Assembly (NCBI RefSeq): GCF_900115745.1
Contig: NZ_FOXP01000007.1
Coordinates: 1 to 64,000, forward strand
DNA length: 64,000 bases
From: Sphingomonas rubra
GTDB lineage: Bacteria > Pseudomonadota > Alphaproteobacteria > Sphingomonadales > Sphingomonadaceae
Direction of reading: 5' to 3'
Of the stretch, positions 14,576 through 23,423 are shown piece by piece (positions within the stretch are counted from its first letter, which is position 1; the number at the start of each line of letters is the position of its first letter). The position numbers were made by a program, and so were the translations under genes. The notes under the pieces are model-generated. The model was not told the origin of the DNA. It saw nothing but the letters and a program-made list of their open reading frames with translations, and did not search any database.

Positions 14576-16048
14576 ATGAACGCCTCCTCTTTCTCCCGTT
14601 ACCGTGCCGAGTGGTTCACCGGCGCGGCCGGTGCCCGGCGCGAGGTGCTGGCCGGCATGGTCGGCACCTTCGCGCTGATCCCGGAAGTGATCGCCTTCTC
14701 CTTCGTCGCCGGCATCGATCCGGAGGTCGGACTGTTCGCGTCGTTCGTGATCGGCATCGTCATCGCGGTCGCGGGCGGGCGCCCGGCGATGATCTCGGGC
14801 GCGGCGGGATCGGTCGCGCTGGTCGCGGCGGCCCTGGTCCACGCGCACGGGCTGCCCTATCTGCTCGCCGCGACGATCCTGGCCGGGCTGTTCCAGATCG
14901 CGTTCGGGCTGGCGCGGCTGGACGTGCTGATGCGCTTCGTGTCGCGATCGGTGCGGACCGGCTTCGTCAACGCGCTCGCCATCCTGATCTTCTCCGCGCA
15001 GGTGCCGCAGATGATCGGCGTGACGTGGCACAGCTACGCGATGATCGCGCTGGGGCTTGCCATCATCTACCTGCTGCCGCGGATCACGACCGCCATCCCG
15101 TCGCCGCTGATCTGCATCCTGGTGCTGACCGCGATCAGCGTCGCGGTGCCGATGCCGCTGCCGGTCGTCGCCGATCTCGGCCGGCTGCCCGATGCGTTGC
15201 CGACGGCGGCGTGGCCGGGCGTGCCGCTGGCGTGGAGCACGCTGGCGATCGTCGCGCCCTATGCCCTGGCGATGGCGGCGGTGGGGCTGCTCGAATCGAT
15301 GATGACGGCGCGCGTCGTCGACGACCTGACCGAGACGACCAGTTCCAAGGCGCGCGAATGTACCGGCCTGGGCCTCGCCAACGCGGCGGCCGGGCTGTTC
15401 GGCGGCATCGCCGGCTGCGGCATGATCGGGCAGACGGTGGGCAACGTGCGCTATGGCGGGCGCGGACGGCTGTCGACGCTGGTGGCGGGCGTGTTCCTGC
15501 TGATCGTCATGGTGCCGCTGCGCCCCTGGATCGCGCAGGTGCCGGTGGCGGCGCTGGTCGCGGTGATGGTGATGGTGTCGATCAGCACCTTTTCCTGGGG
15601 ATCGCTGCGCGACCTGGGCCGCCATCCCAAGGTGTCGGGCGTGGTGATGCTGGCGACGGTGGCGGTCACCGTCGCCACCCGCGACCTGTCCGCCGGCGTC
15701 GCGGTGGGCGTGCTGCTGAGCGGCGTGTTCTTCGCCTTCAAGGTCACGCGGCTGATGGACGTGCGCGTCGACTATGACGCGGCGACGGACACGCGGCTCT
15801 ACACCGTGTCCGGGCAGATCTTCTTCGCCAGCGCGGAGATCTTCGCCGACCGGTTCGACCGGCGCGACACCGCCGCGGCGGCCCGGATCGACCTCACCGA
15901 GGCGCATCTGTGGGATATCACCGCGGTCGGCGCGCTGGAGGAGGTCGTCTCCACCCTGCGCCGCCACGGCATCGCGGTGGAGGTCGTCGGGCTGAACCGG
16001 GCGAGCGCGGTGCTGGTCGACCGGCACGCGCCGCTGCTGCGGGACTGA
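14576..16048 (+). CDS. SulP family anion transporter
   Basis: A 490-residue inner-membrane protein with 10-12 hydrophobic segments followed by a C-terminal STAS domain (from about residue 400, ending VVGLNRASAVLVDRHAPLL). SulP proteins move sulfate, bicarbonate or other anions. GTFALIPEVIAFSFVAGIDP is the family start region, and GLLESMMTARVVDDLTET the conserved mid-segment. The transmembrane part is shorter than in many sulfate carriers and closer to YchM/bicarbonate-type members. The start at 14576 follows from alignment of the first segment; the frame is open further upstream. Confidence 0.87.
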   Translation: MNASSFSRYRAEWFTGAAGARREVLAGMVGTFALIPEVIAFSFVAGIDPEVGLFASFVIGIVIAVAGGRPAMISGAAGSVALVAAALVHAHGLPYLLAATILAGLFQIAFGLARLDVLMRFVSRSVRTGFVNALAILIFSAQVPQMIGVTWHSYAMIALGLAIIYLLPRITTAIPSPLICILVLTAISVAVPMPLPVVADLGRLPDALPTAAWPGVPLAWSTLAIVAPYALAMAAVGLLESMMTARVVDDLTETTSSKARECTGLGLANAAAGLFGGIAGCGMIGQTVGNVRYGGRGRLSTLVAGVFLLIVMVPLRPWIAQVPVAALVAVMVMVSISTFSWGSLRDLGRHPKVSGVVMLATVAVTVATRDLSAGVAVGVLLSGVFFAFKVTRLMDVRVDYDAATDTRLYTVSGQIFFASAEIFADRFDRRDTAAAARIDLTEAHLWDITAVGALEEVVSTLRRHGIAVEVVGLNRASAVLVDRHAPLLRD

Positions 16049-16064
16049 TCGGGGGCGGGGGCGA

Positions 16065-16140
16065 TGGTGGGTCCGCCGGGGCTCGAACCCGGGACCTCTC
16101 GATTAAAAGTCGCTTGCTCTACCGACTGAGCTACGGACCC
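16065..16140 (-). tRNA. tRNA-Lys (anticodon TTT)
   Basis: Read on the minus strand the sequence starts GGGTCCGTAGCTCAGTCGG and ends CGGACCCA with an encoded CCA (16065-16067). The 7-bp acceptor stem is perfect, the D arm (GCTC/GAGC), anticodon loop CTTTTAA and T arm (GTTCGAG loop) are all standard. The anticodon is TTT. It lies in the gap between the convergent SulP and folK genes. Confidence 0.97.
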
Positions 16141-16159
16141 ACGTGTCGCTGGCGGGGGA

Positions 16160-16636
16160 CTAGGTGCGGGGGCGGCGGCGGTCAACCTCGGTGAGCAGTT
16201 GGCGCACGGTACGGCCGCTATCAGGATCGCGCCAGCCGGGCGCGATCTCGGCGAGCGGGGCGAGCACGAAACGGCGCCGATGCCACTCGCGATGCGGGAT
16301 CGTCAGCGCCCGCGTGGCGTGGCGACCGCCCGACCACAGCACGATGTCGAGATCGATCGGGCGCGCGCCCCAGCGGCGGCCGGGGCGGCGGCCGAGCGCG
16401 CGCTCGATCCGCTTCAGCCGCGCGAGCAGCACCGGCGGCGGCTCGTCGCTCTCGATCAGCGCGGCGGCGTTGGCGAAGCGGCGGATCGAGGGGCCGAGCG
16501 GCGGCGTCTCGATCGTCGACGAGGCGGCGACCACCCCGCCGATCCGGTCGAGCGCCAGTGCGATCGCGGCGGCCGGGCGGCCGTGGCGGGTCGGGCGGTT
16601 GGCGCCGAGCGCGATCGCGTAGGTTGTGGTCCCCAT
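16160..16636 (-). CDS. folK: 6-hydroxymethyl-7,8-dihydropterin pyrophosphokinase
   Basis: A 158-residue HPPK of usual length. It starts YAIALGANRP, has the ETPPLGP loop, and the signature GRRWGARPIDLDIVLW with the two metal-binding Asp residues, followed by IPHREWHRRRFVLAPLAEIAP. The enzyme transfers pyrophosphate from ATP to the pterin in folate synthesis. It diverges from the uracil-DNA glycosylase gene, leaving only about 22 bp between the starts. Confidence 0.93.
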   Translation of the reverse strand: MGTTTYAIALGANRPTRHGRPAAAIALALDRIGGVVAASSTIETPPLGPSIRRFANAAALIESDEPPPVLLARLKRIERALGRRPGRRWGARPIDLDIVLWSGGRHATRALTIPHREWHRRRFVLAPLAEIAPGWRDPDSGRTVRQLLTEVDRRRPRT

Positions 16637-16658
16637 CGCGCCCCCTTACGCGGGCACG

Positions 16659-17315
16659 ATGGCCTTTCCACCCTGCGTGCTGCCCCGGACCGAGCCGCCG
16701 CGCGATTGCCCGCTATGTCCCCGCCTGGTCGCGTTCCGCGAGCAACTGCGCGCCGAGCATCCCGACTGGTGGAACGCGCCGGTGCCCGCCTGGGGCGATC
16801 CCGCGGCGTGGCTGGCGGTGGTGGGGCTCGCGCCCGGCAAGCACGGGGCGAACCGCACGGGGCGGCCCTTCACCGGCGATTTCGCGGGCGAGCTGCTCTA
16901 CGCGACGCTGCTGAAGTTCGGGCTGGCGACCGGCACGTTCCGGGCGACCCCCGACGACGACCTGCAATTGCACGGCGCGGCGATCGTCAACGGCGTGCGC
17001 TGCCTGCCGCCCGCCAACAAGCCGACGCCCGAGGAGATCAGGACGTGCCGCCCGTTCCTGGCGGCGCCGCTCGCAGGGCTGGGGCAGGTGCGCGTGCTGA
17101 TCGCGCTGGGGCAGATCGCGCACGACACCGCGCTGCGCACGCTGGGCGTCGCGCCGAGCCGCGCCAAGTTCGGGCATCTGGCCGAGCATGTGCTGCCCGA
17201 CGGACGGGTGCTGATCGATAGCTATCACTGCTCGCGCTACAACCAGAACACCGGCCGGCTGACCGCGCCGATGTTCGAGGCGGTGTTCGCGCGGGCGGTG
17301 GCGTTGCGAGGGTAG
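16659..17315 (+). CDS. family 5 uracil-DNA glycosylase (UDGb)
   Basis: A 218-residue DNA glycosylase of the UDG superfamily. Four Cys (DCPLCP near the start plus downstream CLPP and CRPF) suggest the iron-sulfur-type class; motif A reads GLAPGKHGANRTGRPF, and the C-terminal motif is SYHCSRYNQNTGRLT. The motif A without the usual Asp/Asn general base is typical of family 5 (UDGb), which removes uracil and some other deaminated bases. The preferred ATG at 16659 avoids overlap with the divergent folK start. Confidence 0.85.
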   Translation: MAFPPCVLPRTEPPRDCPLCPRLVAFREQLRAEHPDWWNAPVPAWGDPAAWLAVVGLAPGKHGANRTGRPFTGDFAGELLYATLLKFGLATGTFRATPDDDLQLHGAAIVNGVRCLPPANKPTPEEIRTCRPFLAAPLAGLGQVRVLIALGQIAHDTALRTLGVAPSRAKFGHLAEHVLPDGRVLIDSYHCSRYNQNTGRLTAPMFEAVFARAVALRG

Positions 17316-17329
17316 AGGCCGGCGGCCGA

Positions 17330-18202
17330 TCAGTTCCGCGACCAGCGCGCCCAGATGGCGGTGGGCAATGTCAGCCCGCGGGCTTCCTCGCGGACGCCGA
17401 GTTCGCCCGCCTCGACCCGGCCGGGCAGGTCGGCGAACGCCTGGGCCAGCATCTCGCCGATCGCCAGCGCCGACATGCGGACGGCGTAGACGGTGAGGAA
17501 CAGGAAGCGCGATCGATCGTCCAGGAGGCGGCGGCAGTCGCCGATCAGCATGGGCAACTGTTCCTCCAGCCGCCACACCTCGCCCTCCGGACCCCGGCCG
17601 TATTTGGGCGGATCGAGCAGGATGCCGTCGTAGCGGCGACCCCGGCGCACCTCGCGCGCGACGAACTTGGCGGCGTCCTCGACGATCCAGCGTACCGGCT
17701 TGTCCGCCATGTTCGACAGCACGGCGTTGGCGCGCGCCGCCTCGACCGATTTCTTGGACGCGTCGACATGGACCATGCGCGCGCCCTTCGCCGCCAGCGC
17801 GAGCGTGCCGACGCCGGTATAGCCGAACAGGTTGAGGCATTCGGGTGCGTCGAGGCCGGCGATCCGCCCGCGCATCCAGCCCCATACCGGTGCCATGTCG
17901 GGGAAGAAGCCGAGGTGGCGGAAAGGGGTGGTCTGCGCCTGGAAGGCGACATCGTCCCAGCGCAGGCGCCAGCCCTCACGCGGGACGGGATCGGCGAAAT
18001 GCCACTGGCCGCCGCCGTCCTCGTCGCGGCCGGGGACGAATTCGCCCGCGGCGCGCCAGTCATCGGTGGCGGGCGCCCACAGCGCCTGCGGCTCGGGCCG
18101 GACGAAGCGGTAGCGGCCGTAGCGTTCGAGCTTGCGGCCGTTGCCCGAATCGACGAGGCCGTAATCGGCCCAGGGCTCGCCGATCAGCGTGTCGAGCTTC
18201 AT
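17330..18202 (-). CDS. class I SAM-dependent RNA methyltransferase (RlmI/RlmK-like)
   Basis: A 290-residue methyltransferase. The SAM-binding fold is evident from LNLFGYTGVGTLALAAKGA (motif I) and VHVDASKKSVEAARANAVLS, and the catalytic region from DGILLDPPKYGRGP. The pattern is that of 23S rRNA (cytosine) methyltransferases RlmI/RlmKL, but the N-terminal PUA domain of RlmI is missing (290 against about 396 residues), so the target is uncertain. It lies 10 bp downstream of thrC and ends the leftward operon. Confidence 0.82.
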   Translation of the reverse strand: MKLDTLIGEPWADYGLVDSGNGRKLERYGRYRFVRPEPQALWAPATDDWRAAGEFVPGRDEDGGGQWHFADPVPREGWRLRWDDVAFQAQTTPFRHLGFFPDMAPVWGWMRGRIAGLDAPECLNLFGYTGVGTLALAAKGARMVHVDASKKSVEAARANAVLSNMADKPVRWIVEDAAKFVAREVRRGRRYDGILLDPPKYGRGPEGEVWRLEEQLPMLIGDCRRLLDDRSRFLFLTVYAVRMSALAIGEMLAQAFADLPGRVEAGELGVREEARGLTLPTAIWARWSRN

Positions 18203-18212
18203 GCGGTCACCC

Positions 18213-19607
18213 TTACGCGGACGGGGTGGCGTGCTCGGCGACGTAGCCGCCGATCGCCTCCAGCGTCGCGGGCAGGGTGACGAAACGCTCCTCGCGCTCG
18301 AACAGGTCGCCGACGCGCGCGGGCAGGGCGGGGCGGACGCCGGTGGCGCGCTCCACCGCGTCGACGAACTTGGCGGGGTGCGCCGTCGCGAGCGTCACCA
18401 CCGGGGCGTCGCCGCCCAGCCGGCGCGCGGCGGCGAGGGCGATGGCGGTGTGCGGGTCGATGACCTGCCCCGCTTCCTCGCACGCGCGGCGCATGGCGAC
18501 GGCCATGTCGTCGGGCTCGACGCGCATGCTGGTCAGCAGACCGGCGGCGCCCTGCGACTGTGCGTTGGTGAGCCGCATCGCGCCCGATGCCTCGAACCTG
18601 GCCATCTGCGCCGCCAGCGCCGCGCCGTCGCGCCCGCCGAGATCGAACAACAGCCGCTCGAAATTGGAGGAGACCTGGATGTCCATCGACGGCGTCGCCG
18701 TCTGCTGCACGGTCCCGCGTGAATAATCGCCCGTCGACAGCGCGCGGTGGAGGATGTCGTTGACGTTGGTCGCGACGACGAGCTTCGCCACCGGCAGGCC
18801 CATCCGCGCGGCGACGTAGCCGGCGAACACGTCGCCGAAATTGCCCGTCGGCACCGAGAAAGCGATGCTGCGGCCGGGCGCGCCGAGGCGGACGGCGGCG
18901 TAGAAATAGTAAACGACCTGCGCGAGCAGGCGCGCCCAGTTGATCGAGTTGACCGCCGACAGGGCGTAGCGATCGGCGAGCGTCCGGTCGGCGAACATCG
19001 CCTTCACCAGCGCCTGCGCCTGATCGAAATCGCCCCCAATCGCGATGTTGTGGACGTTGGGGGCGAGCACCGTCGTCATCTGGCGGCGCTGCACCTCCGA
19101 CACGCGACCCGCGGGGTGGAGCATGAAGATGTCGACCCCCGCGCGCCACGCGACCGCGTCGATCGCCGCCGATCCGGTGTCGCCGCTGGTCGCGCCGACG
19201 ATCGTCAGGTGCTTGTCCGTGCCGCCCAGGAACCGCTCGAACAACAGGCCGAGCAGTTGCAGCGCCACGTCCTTGAAGGCGAGGGTGGGGCCGTGGAACA
19301 GCTCCAACAGCCACTGGTCGTGATCGAGCTGGACGAGCGGGGTGACGGCGGCGTGGTGGAAGCGGCCGTAGGCGGCCTCGCACAGGGCGAGCAGTTCGCC
19401 ATGGTCGAGCGCGTCGCCGACGAAGGGCAGCATGACGCGGGCGGCGGTTTCCGGATAGGACAGGCCGGCGAGGGCGGCGATCTCGTCATGCGAGAAGCGC
19501 GGCCATTCCTCGGGCAGGTAGAGTCCGCCGTCGGCGGCGAGGCCGGTCAGCGTCGCGGCACGGAAATCGAGAACGGGCGCCTGCCCACGGGTGCTGACGT
19601 AGCGCAT
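18213..19607 (-). CDS. thrC: threonine synthase
   Basis: A 464-residue PLP enzyme of the bacterial long type. It starts MRYVSTRGQAPVLDFRAA, contains HGPTLAFKDVALQLLG with the PLP lysine, the phosphate-loop region TSGDTGSAA, and SVPTGNFGDVFAGYVA. It converts O-phosphohomoserine to threonine. It is downstream of surf1 in the leftward oxidase operon; linkage of thrC to surf1 is common in alphaproteobacteria. The frame is open to 19727, but the family start fits the ATG at 19607. Confidence 0.95.
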   Translation of the reverse strand: MRYVSTRGQAPVLDFRAATLTGLAADGGLYLPEEWPRFSHDEIAALAGLSYPETAARVMLPFVGDALDHGELLALCEAAYGRFHHAAVTPLVQLDHDQWLLELFHGPTLAFKDVALQLLGLLFERFLGGTDKHLTIVGATSGDTGSAAIDAVAWRAGVDIFMLHPAGRVSEVQRRQMTTVLAPNVHNIAIGGDFDQAQALVKAMFADRTLADRYALSAVNSINWARLLAQVVYYFYAAVRLGAPGRSIAFSVPTGNFGDVFAGYVAARMGLPVAKLVVATNVNDILHRALSTGDYSRGTVQQTATPSMDIQVSSNFERLLFDLGGRDGAALAAQMARFEASGAMRLTNAQSQGAAGLLTSMRVEPDDMAVAMRRACEEAGQVIDPHTAIALAAARRLGGDAPVVTLATAHPAKFVDAVERATGVRPALPARVGDLFEREERFVTLPATLEAIGGYVAEHATPSA

Positions 19608-19617
19608 GGAGGCCGCG

Positions 19618-20217
19618 TTAGCGGCGGCGGCGCGCGACCGCCAGCACGTAGATGATGGCGGCGACCGCGGCGAAGAAGAACCACTGCCCCGCATAGGCAA
19701 GGTGGTTGTTGGGCACCGCGTCGACATCGGGCGCGGGATTGGGCTGAAGCCCGGCGGCGGGGGGGCTCGCCACCAGCATCAGCCGTGGCGGCGCGGGATC
19801 GAGCGCGGCGCCGATCAGCGACTGGCCGGTCGGTGCATGGGCGAGATGCCCGACGACCGGCCCGCCGGCCCAGCGCGGATGCGCGTTGGGATCGCGGGTG
19901 GTGCCGAGTTGTACCGCCAGCGCAGGCTGGTCGCCGGCCGGGGGGCACTCGGCGATGGCGCGATATCCCGATGCCCCGGCCCCGGCCAAGCGGATCGACG
20001 TCGGCGCGGGGCAGACGGCCGAGGCGCGCCGGAACAGCAGCGCCTCGTCGGCGTCGCGCGGAAAGGCGATGACGGGCTTGGCCGGGTTGGTCGCCAGCTG
20101 GACGAGGAACGCTTCCTTGCGGGGCAGCCGGTCGAGCAGCTGCCACAGGCCGAGCGCGATCATCGTCGCGACCGCCAGCGTCACCACGATCGTGGAGATG
20201 ATGGGGATGCGCCTCAT
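19618..20217 (-). CDS. SURF1 family cytochrome oxidase biogenesis protein
   Basis: A 199-residue protein with transmembrane segments at both ends (about 6-26 and 175-193) flanking a periplasmic domain. The SURF1 features are LGLWQLLDRLPRKEAF after the first segment and NNHLAYAGQWFFFA before the last. SURF1 helps insert haem a into COX1. It overlaps the DUF983 gene by ATGA (20214-20217), placing it in the ctaE-DUF983-surf1 chain. At 199 residues it is shorter than most SURF1 proteins (about 240), mainly in the middle. Confidence 0.88.
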   Translation of the reverse strand: MRRIPIISTIVVTLAVATMIALGLWQLLDRLPRKEAFLVQLATNPAKPVIAFPRDADEALLFRRASAVCPAPTSIRLAGAGASGYRAIAECPPAGDQPALAVQLGTTRDPNAHPRWAGGPVVGHLAHAPTGQSLIGAALDPAPPRLMLVASPPAAGLQPNPAPDVDAVPNNHLAYAGQWFFFAAVAAIIYVLAVARRRR

Positions 20218-20627
20218 GCGGACAGGTCGCCGGTGGGGCGGATGCGACCCTCGCGCGCGGCGTTGCGGACCTCGGCGGCCATCAGCGCGGCCTTGGCGAA
20301 GCGGAGCGACCCGACGACGCCGGCGGCGGTGACCGGTATCCAGATCGCCATGTGCACCCACAAGGGCGGGCCGACCGCGAGTTCGAGCCAGATGGCGAGG
20401 GCGACGACGATCGTGCCGATGACGAGGGTGAGGAACGCCGCGGGACCGTCGCCGACATTGTAGCGGTCGAAGTCCAGCCCGCAGGCGGAGCAGCGCGGGG
20501 CGAAGCGGATCGCTCCCGCGAACAGCGAGGGGCAGCCGCAGCGTGGGCAGAGACCCTTCAGCGCGGCCTGCAAAAGAGAAGGCGCGACGAAGGGGGTGCC
20601 CTCCGCCGCGCCGTTCGGGTTGGTCAT
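20214..20627 (-). CDS. DUF983 family protein of the oxidase operon
   Basis: A 137-residue protein with an N-terminal zinc-ribbon-like unit (CPRCGCPSLF and CSACGLDF) followed by two membrane segments at about residues 63-85 and 90-108. DUF983 proteins accompany cox genes across alphaproteobacteria; their role in oxidase assembly is unproven. It sits 21 bp after ctaE and is translationally coupled to surf1. Confidence 0.85.
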   Translation of the reverse strand: MTNPNGAAEGTPFVAPSLLQAALKGLCPRCGCPSLFAGAIRFAPRCSACGLDFDRYNVGDGPAAFLTLVIGTIVVALAIWLELAVGPPLWVHMAIWIPVTAAGVVGSLRFAKAALMAAEVRNAAREGRIRPTGDLSA

Positions 20628-20648
20628 GCCGGTGCGATCAGCCCGCGA

Positions 20649-21560
20649 TCAACCACCGTGAACCGGCGCGCCCCAGCCGCCCCAGACGTAGACGGTGACG
20701 AACAGGAACAACCACACCACGTCGACGAAGTGCCAGTACCAGGCGGCCGCCTCGAAGCCGAAATGCTGCCTGGGGGTGAAGTCGCCCTTGTAGGCGCGGA
20801 TCAGGCAGACGATCAGGAAGATCGTGCCGACCAGTACGTGGAAGCCGTGAAAGCCCGTCGCCATGAAGAAGGCGGCGCCGTAGTTCAGCCCCTTGAAGGG
20901 GAAGGGGGCGTGCGCGTACTCGTACGCCTGGATGGCGCTGAACAGCACGCCCAGGATCACCGTCAGCCACAGACCCTTCAACACACCGTCGCGGTTGCCG
21001 ACGCCGATCAGGCCCCACAGGCCGGTCTTCTCGCCGCCGCGCTGGTCGTGGATCAGCGCGTGGTGCGCCCAGGTGACGGTGGTGCCGGATGTAAGCAGGA
21101 TCAGCGTGTTGAGGAGCGGCAGCTCGAACGCGTTGATGACCGTCAGCCCCTTGGGCGGCCATGTCGCGGTGCCCGCGGCGGCGGCGTCGACCGCGCGCTC
21201 GACGATGCCGTCGACCACGCTCATCGCGGTGGGGAACAGCGAGAAGTCGAAAAAGGCCCAAAACCAGCCGACGAAGAACATGACTTCCGAGGCGATGAAC
21301 AGGATCATGCCGTAGCGGAAATGGAGCTGGACGACGGGGGTGTGATCGCCGTTGTACGCCTCGCGGATCACCTTGGCCCACCAGCTGTACATGCCGAACA
21401 GCACCGCCACGGTGCCGGCGATCAGCACCCAGCCGCCGCCCGGCGCCTCCTTCATGTACATCAGCCCGCCGATCGCCATCAGCAGCGCCGCCATGGACGT
21501 GTAGAACGGCATGATGTCGGGTGGCAGGATGTGATAGTCGTGGTTCTTGGCGCCGGCCAT
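20649..21560 (-). CDS. ctaE: cytochrome c oxidase subunit III
   Basis: A 303-residue COX3 with about seven membrane segments. Recognisable parts are HDYHILPPDIMPF at the start, FIASEVMFFVGWFWAFF, SGTTVTWAHHALI, and the C-terminal FHVLVGTIFLIVCLIR and WYWHFVDVVWLFLFVTVYVWG. Subunit III stabilises the COX1 core and its proton uptake path in the inner membrane. It is separated from ctaG by about 200 bp that includes a repeat element. Confidence 0.96.
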   Translation of the reverse strand: MAGAKNHDYHILPPDIMPFYTSMAALLMAIGGLMYMKEAPGGGWVLIAGTVAVLFGMYSWWAKVIREAYNGDHTPVVQLHFRYGMILFIASEVMFFVGWFWAFFDFSLFPTAMSVVDGIVERAVDAAAAGTATWPPKGLTVINAFELPLLNTLILLTSGTTVTWAHHALIHDQRGGEKTGLWGLIGVGNRDGVLKGLWLTVILGVLFSAIQAYEYAHAPFPFKGLNYGAAFFMATGFHGFHVLVGTIFLIVCLIRAYKGDFTPRQHFGFEAAAWYWHFVDVVWLFLFVTVYVWGGWGAPVHGG

Positions 21561-21649
21561 CGTCGCTTCCCTGTTTGCTCTTGGGCGCCTGCTCTAGGAC
21601 GGATGCGCGGGAGCGGCAATAAGGCGTGTGCCTTCAAACCTCCGCCACG

Positions 21650-21756
21650 CCGGGCCCTTCGGCGAAGCTCAGGAGAGCCTTGTCCCGGGGGCCAGGGTCA
21701 AGCAGCGCTGGTTCTGGTGGCTCTGGATGCCAGGACGAGCCCGGCATGACGGGGGA
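21650..21756. repeat. intergenic repeat element between ctaG and ctaE
   Basis: The gap contains TTCGGCGAAGCTCAGGAGAG, GTCCCGGGGGCCAGG and the partly complementary pairs CCGGGC/GCCCGG near the ends. The CTCAGG-type segment recalls the elements at 31971-32114 and 43483-43567. It is degenerate, so the class assignment is tentative. It may weaken or allow read-through from ctaG to ctaE. Confidence 0.4.
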
Positions 21757-21762
21757 ACGCGA

Positions 21763-22308
21763 TCAGGCGCCCCGGTCCGCCTTGCCCTCGGCATCGCTGG
21801 GATAGAAGGTGTAGGACAGGGTGATCGTCTGGATGTCGGCGGCGTCGCTGTCGGCCAGCATCTTGGGGTCGACGTAGAATATCACCGGCATCCGCACCGT
21901 CTCGCCCGGCTGCAGCGTCTGCTGGGTGAAGCAGAAGCACTGGATCTTGGTGAAATACTTGCCCGCCTGCGCCGGCGTGACGTTGAAGGTGGCGGTGCCG
22001 GTGAGGGGCTTGTTCGACGTGTTGGTGGCGGTGAAGAACGCCATGTCGCGCGCGCCGACCGCGACCGTGTCCGACGGATGTTCGGGCGCGAACTTCCAGG
22101 CCAGTTTCGGACTGACGTTGGCGTCGAAATCGACCCGGACCTGTCGATCCGTCGCTCCGGGGGCGGCGAGACCGCGCTGGGTGGTGCCGTTGAGGCCGGT
22201 GACCTGGCAGAACATGCGGTAGAGCGGCACGCTGGCCCAGGCGAGCCCGGTCATGAAGCAGATGCCGACGACCGCCAGGATCGCCGTCCGGCGCGCGCCG
22301 CCGGCCAT
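21763..22308 (-). CDS. ctaG: cytochrome c oxidase assembly protein CtaG (Cox11)
   Basis: A 181-residue Cox11-type copper chaperone. One N-terminal membrane anchor (about residues 10-30) is followed by an immunoglobulin-like periplasmic domain; the copper-binding CFCF motif is present (KIQCFCFTQQTLQPGE), as is YRMFCQVTGLNGTTQR near the start. It delivers copper to the CuB site of COX1. It overlaps the upstream small gene (TGATG at 22306-22310). Confidence 0.95.
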   Translation of the reverse strand: MAGGARRTAILAVVGICFMTGLAWASVPLYRMFCQVTGLNGTTQRGLAAPGATDRQVRVDFDANVSPKLAWKFAPEHPSDTVAVGARDMAFFTATNTSNKPLTGTATFNVTPAQAGKYFTKIQCFCFTQQTLQPGETVRMPVIFYVDPKMLADSDAADIQTITLSYTFYPSDAEGKADRGA

Positions 22309-22445
22309 CAGTGCTGCATCCCGAGCTGGATCTTGGCGATCGAGATGCCGAAGATCAGCAGCACGAGCGCGCCAAGCAGCAGCGCCACGACCAGCGCGCG
22401 GGAGCGCTGGCGCCGACGGATCAGGTCCTGTTCCTCCGGCGTCAT
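22308..22445 (-). CDS. CoxF-like small membrane protein
   Basis: A 45-residue protein: a charged start ([17 protein letters not shown]) followed by one membrane helix ([21 protein letters not shown]). It overlaps ctaB upstream (ATGA, 22442-22445) and ctaG downstream. Small single-helix proteins with a TPEE-x-x-RRR start at this site between ctaB and ctaG are usual in alphaproteobacterial cox operons and are labelled CoxF or hypothetical. Role unknown, possibly oxidase assembly. Confidence 0.8.
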   Translation of the reverse strand: MTPEEQDLIRRRQRSRALVVALLLGALVLLIFGISIAKIQLGMQH

Positions 22446-23356
22446 GCGAGCACCCAGCGATCGGCGACCAGCGCGCCGAAGATCACGAACAGGTAGAGGA
22501 TCGAGTAGCTGAACAAGCGCTTCTCCGGAGTCATGCGATCGTCGGCGCCCGTGGTGCGGGTCGCCACCCGCACCGCCAGCGCGCCGAACACCGCGGTGGT
22601 GACGATCGCCGTCCAGCCATAGATGGGGCCGGTGAGGCCGAGGGGCCAGGGCAGCACCGCGGCGAGCGCCATGGGAATGGTGTAGAGGCCGATCTGCGTC
22701 CGCGTCACCCGCTCGCCTGCCACCACGGGCAGCATCGGTACGCCGGCATTGGCGTAATCGGTCTTCACGAACAGCGCGAGCGCCCAGAAATGCGGCGGCG
22801 TCCACAGGAAGACGAGCATGAACATCAGGAACGGCAGCAACGCGACGTCTCCGGTCGCCGCCGCCCAGCCGATCAGCGGCGGAAAGGCGCCGGCCGCACC
22901 GCCGATCACGATGTTCTGCGGCGTGCGGCGCTTCAGCCAGACGGTGTAGACGAGGACGTAGAACAGGATCGACACCGTCAGGATCGCGGCGGCGGCGACG
23001 TTCACCGCCAGTCCCATCAGGATCACCGAGAAGGCGGATAGGCCGATGCCGAAATGGAGCGCCGCCTGGCGGTCCATCCGTCCGGCGGGAAGCGGGCGCT
23101 TCTGCGTGCGGCGCATCACCGCGTCGATATCCGCCTCGTACCACTGGTTGAGCGCGCCCGCGGCACCGGCGCCGAGCGCGATACACAGGATGGCGGTGAA
23201 GCCGAGCACCGGGTGGATCGTGTGGCCGTTGACGGGGGGCGCGGCGAGCATCCCGCACAGGCCGGTGAAGACGACCAGCGTCATCACCCGCGGCTTGGTC
23301 AGCGCCAGGAAATCGCGCCAGTCGGCGGGGGGCAGGAGCGGGGTGGCAGCGGTCAT
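22442..23356 (-). CDS. ctaB: protoheme IX farnesyltransferase (haem O synthase)
   Basis: A 304-residue UbiA-superfamily prenyltransferase with about nine membrane segments. The first Asp-rich site is [21 protein letters not shown], the second region is [14 protein letters not shown] with [14 protein letters not shown]. It converts haem B into haem O for the aa3 oxidase. It starts the ctaB-coxF-ctaG chain of overlapping genes. Confidence 0.95.
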   Translation of the reverse strand: MTAATPLLPPADWRDFLALTKPRVMTLVVFTGLCGMLAAPPVNGHTIHPVLGFTAILCIALGAGAAGALNQWYEADIDAVMRRTQKRPLPAGRMDRQAALHFGIGLSAFSVILMGLAVNVAAAAILTVSILFYVLVYTVWLKRRTPQNIVIGGAAGAFPPLIGWAAATGDVALLPFLMFMLVFLWTPPHFWALALFVKTDYANAGVPMLPVVAGERVTRTQIGLYTIPMALAAVLPWPLGLTGPIYGWTAIVTTAVFGALAVRVATRTTGADDRMTPEKRLFSYSILYLFVIFGALVADRWVLA

Positions 23357-23423
23357 GATGGCGAGCGGTGCTATACGCGTTCGCGGCGGTCAGCGGAAGC
23401 GCCCGCGGAAAAACGACCGCCGA

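Noticed and set aside
16020..16160. tRNA-Lys as a phage or island attachment site
   Set aside because: The tRNA is intact, no partial copy is seen in the window, and the flanking genes are chromosomal housekeeping genes.
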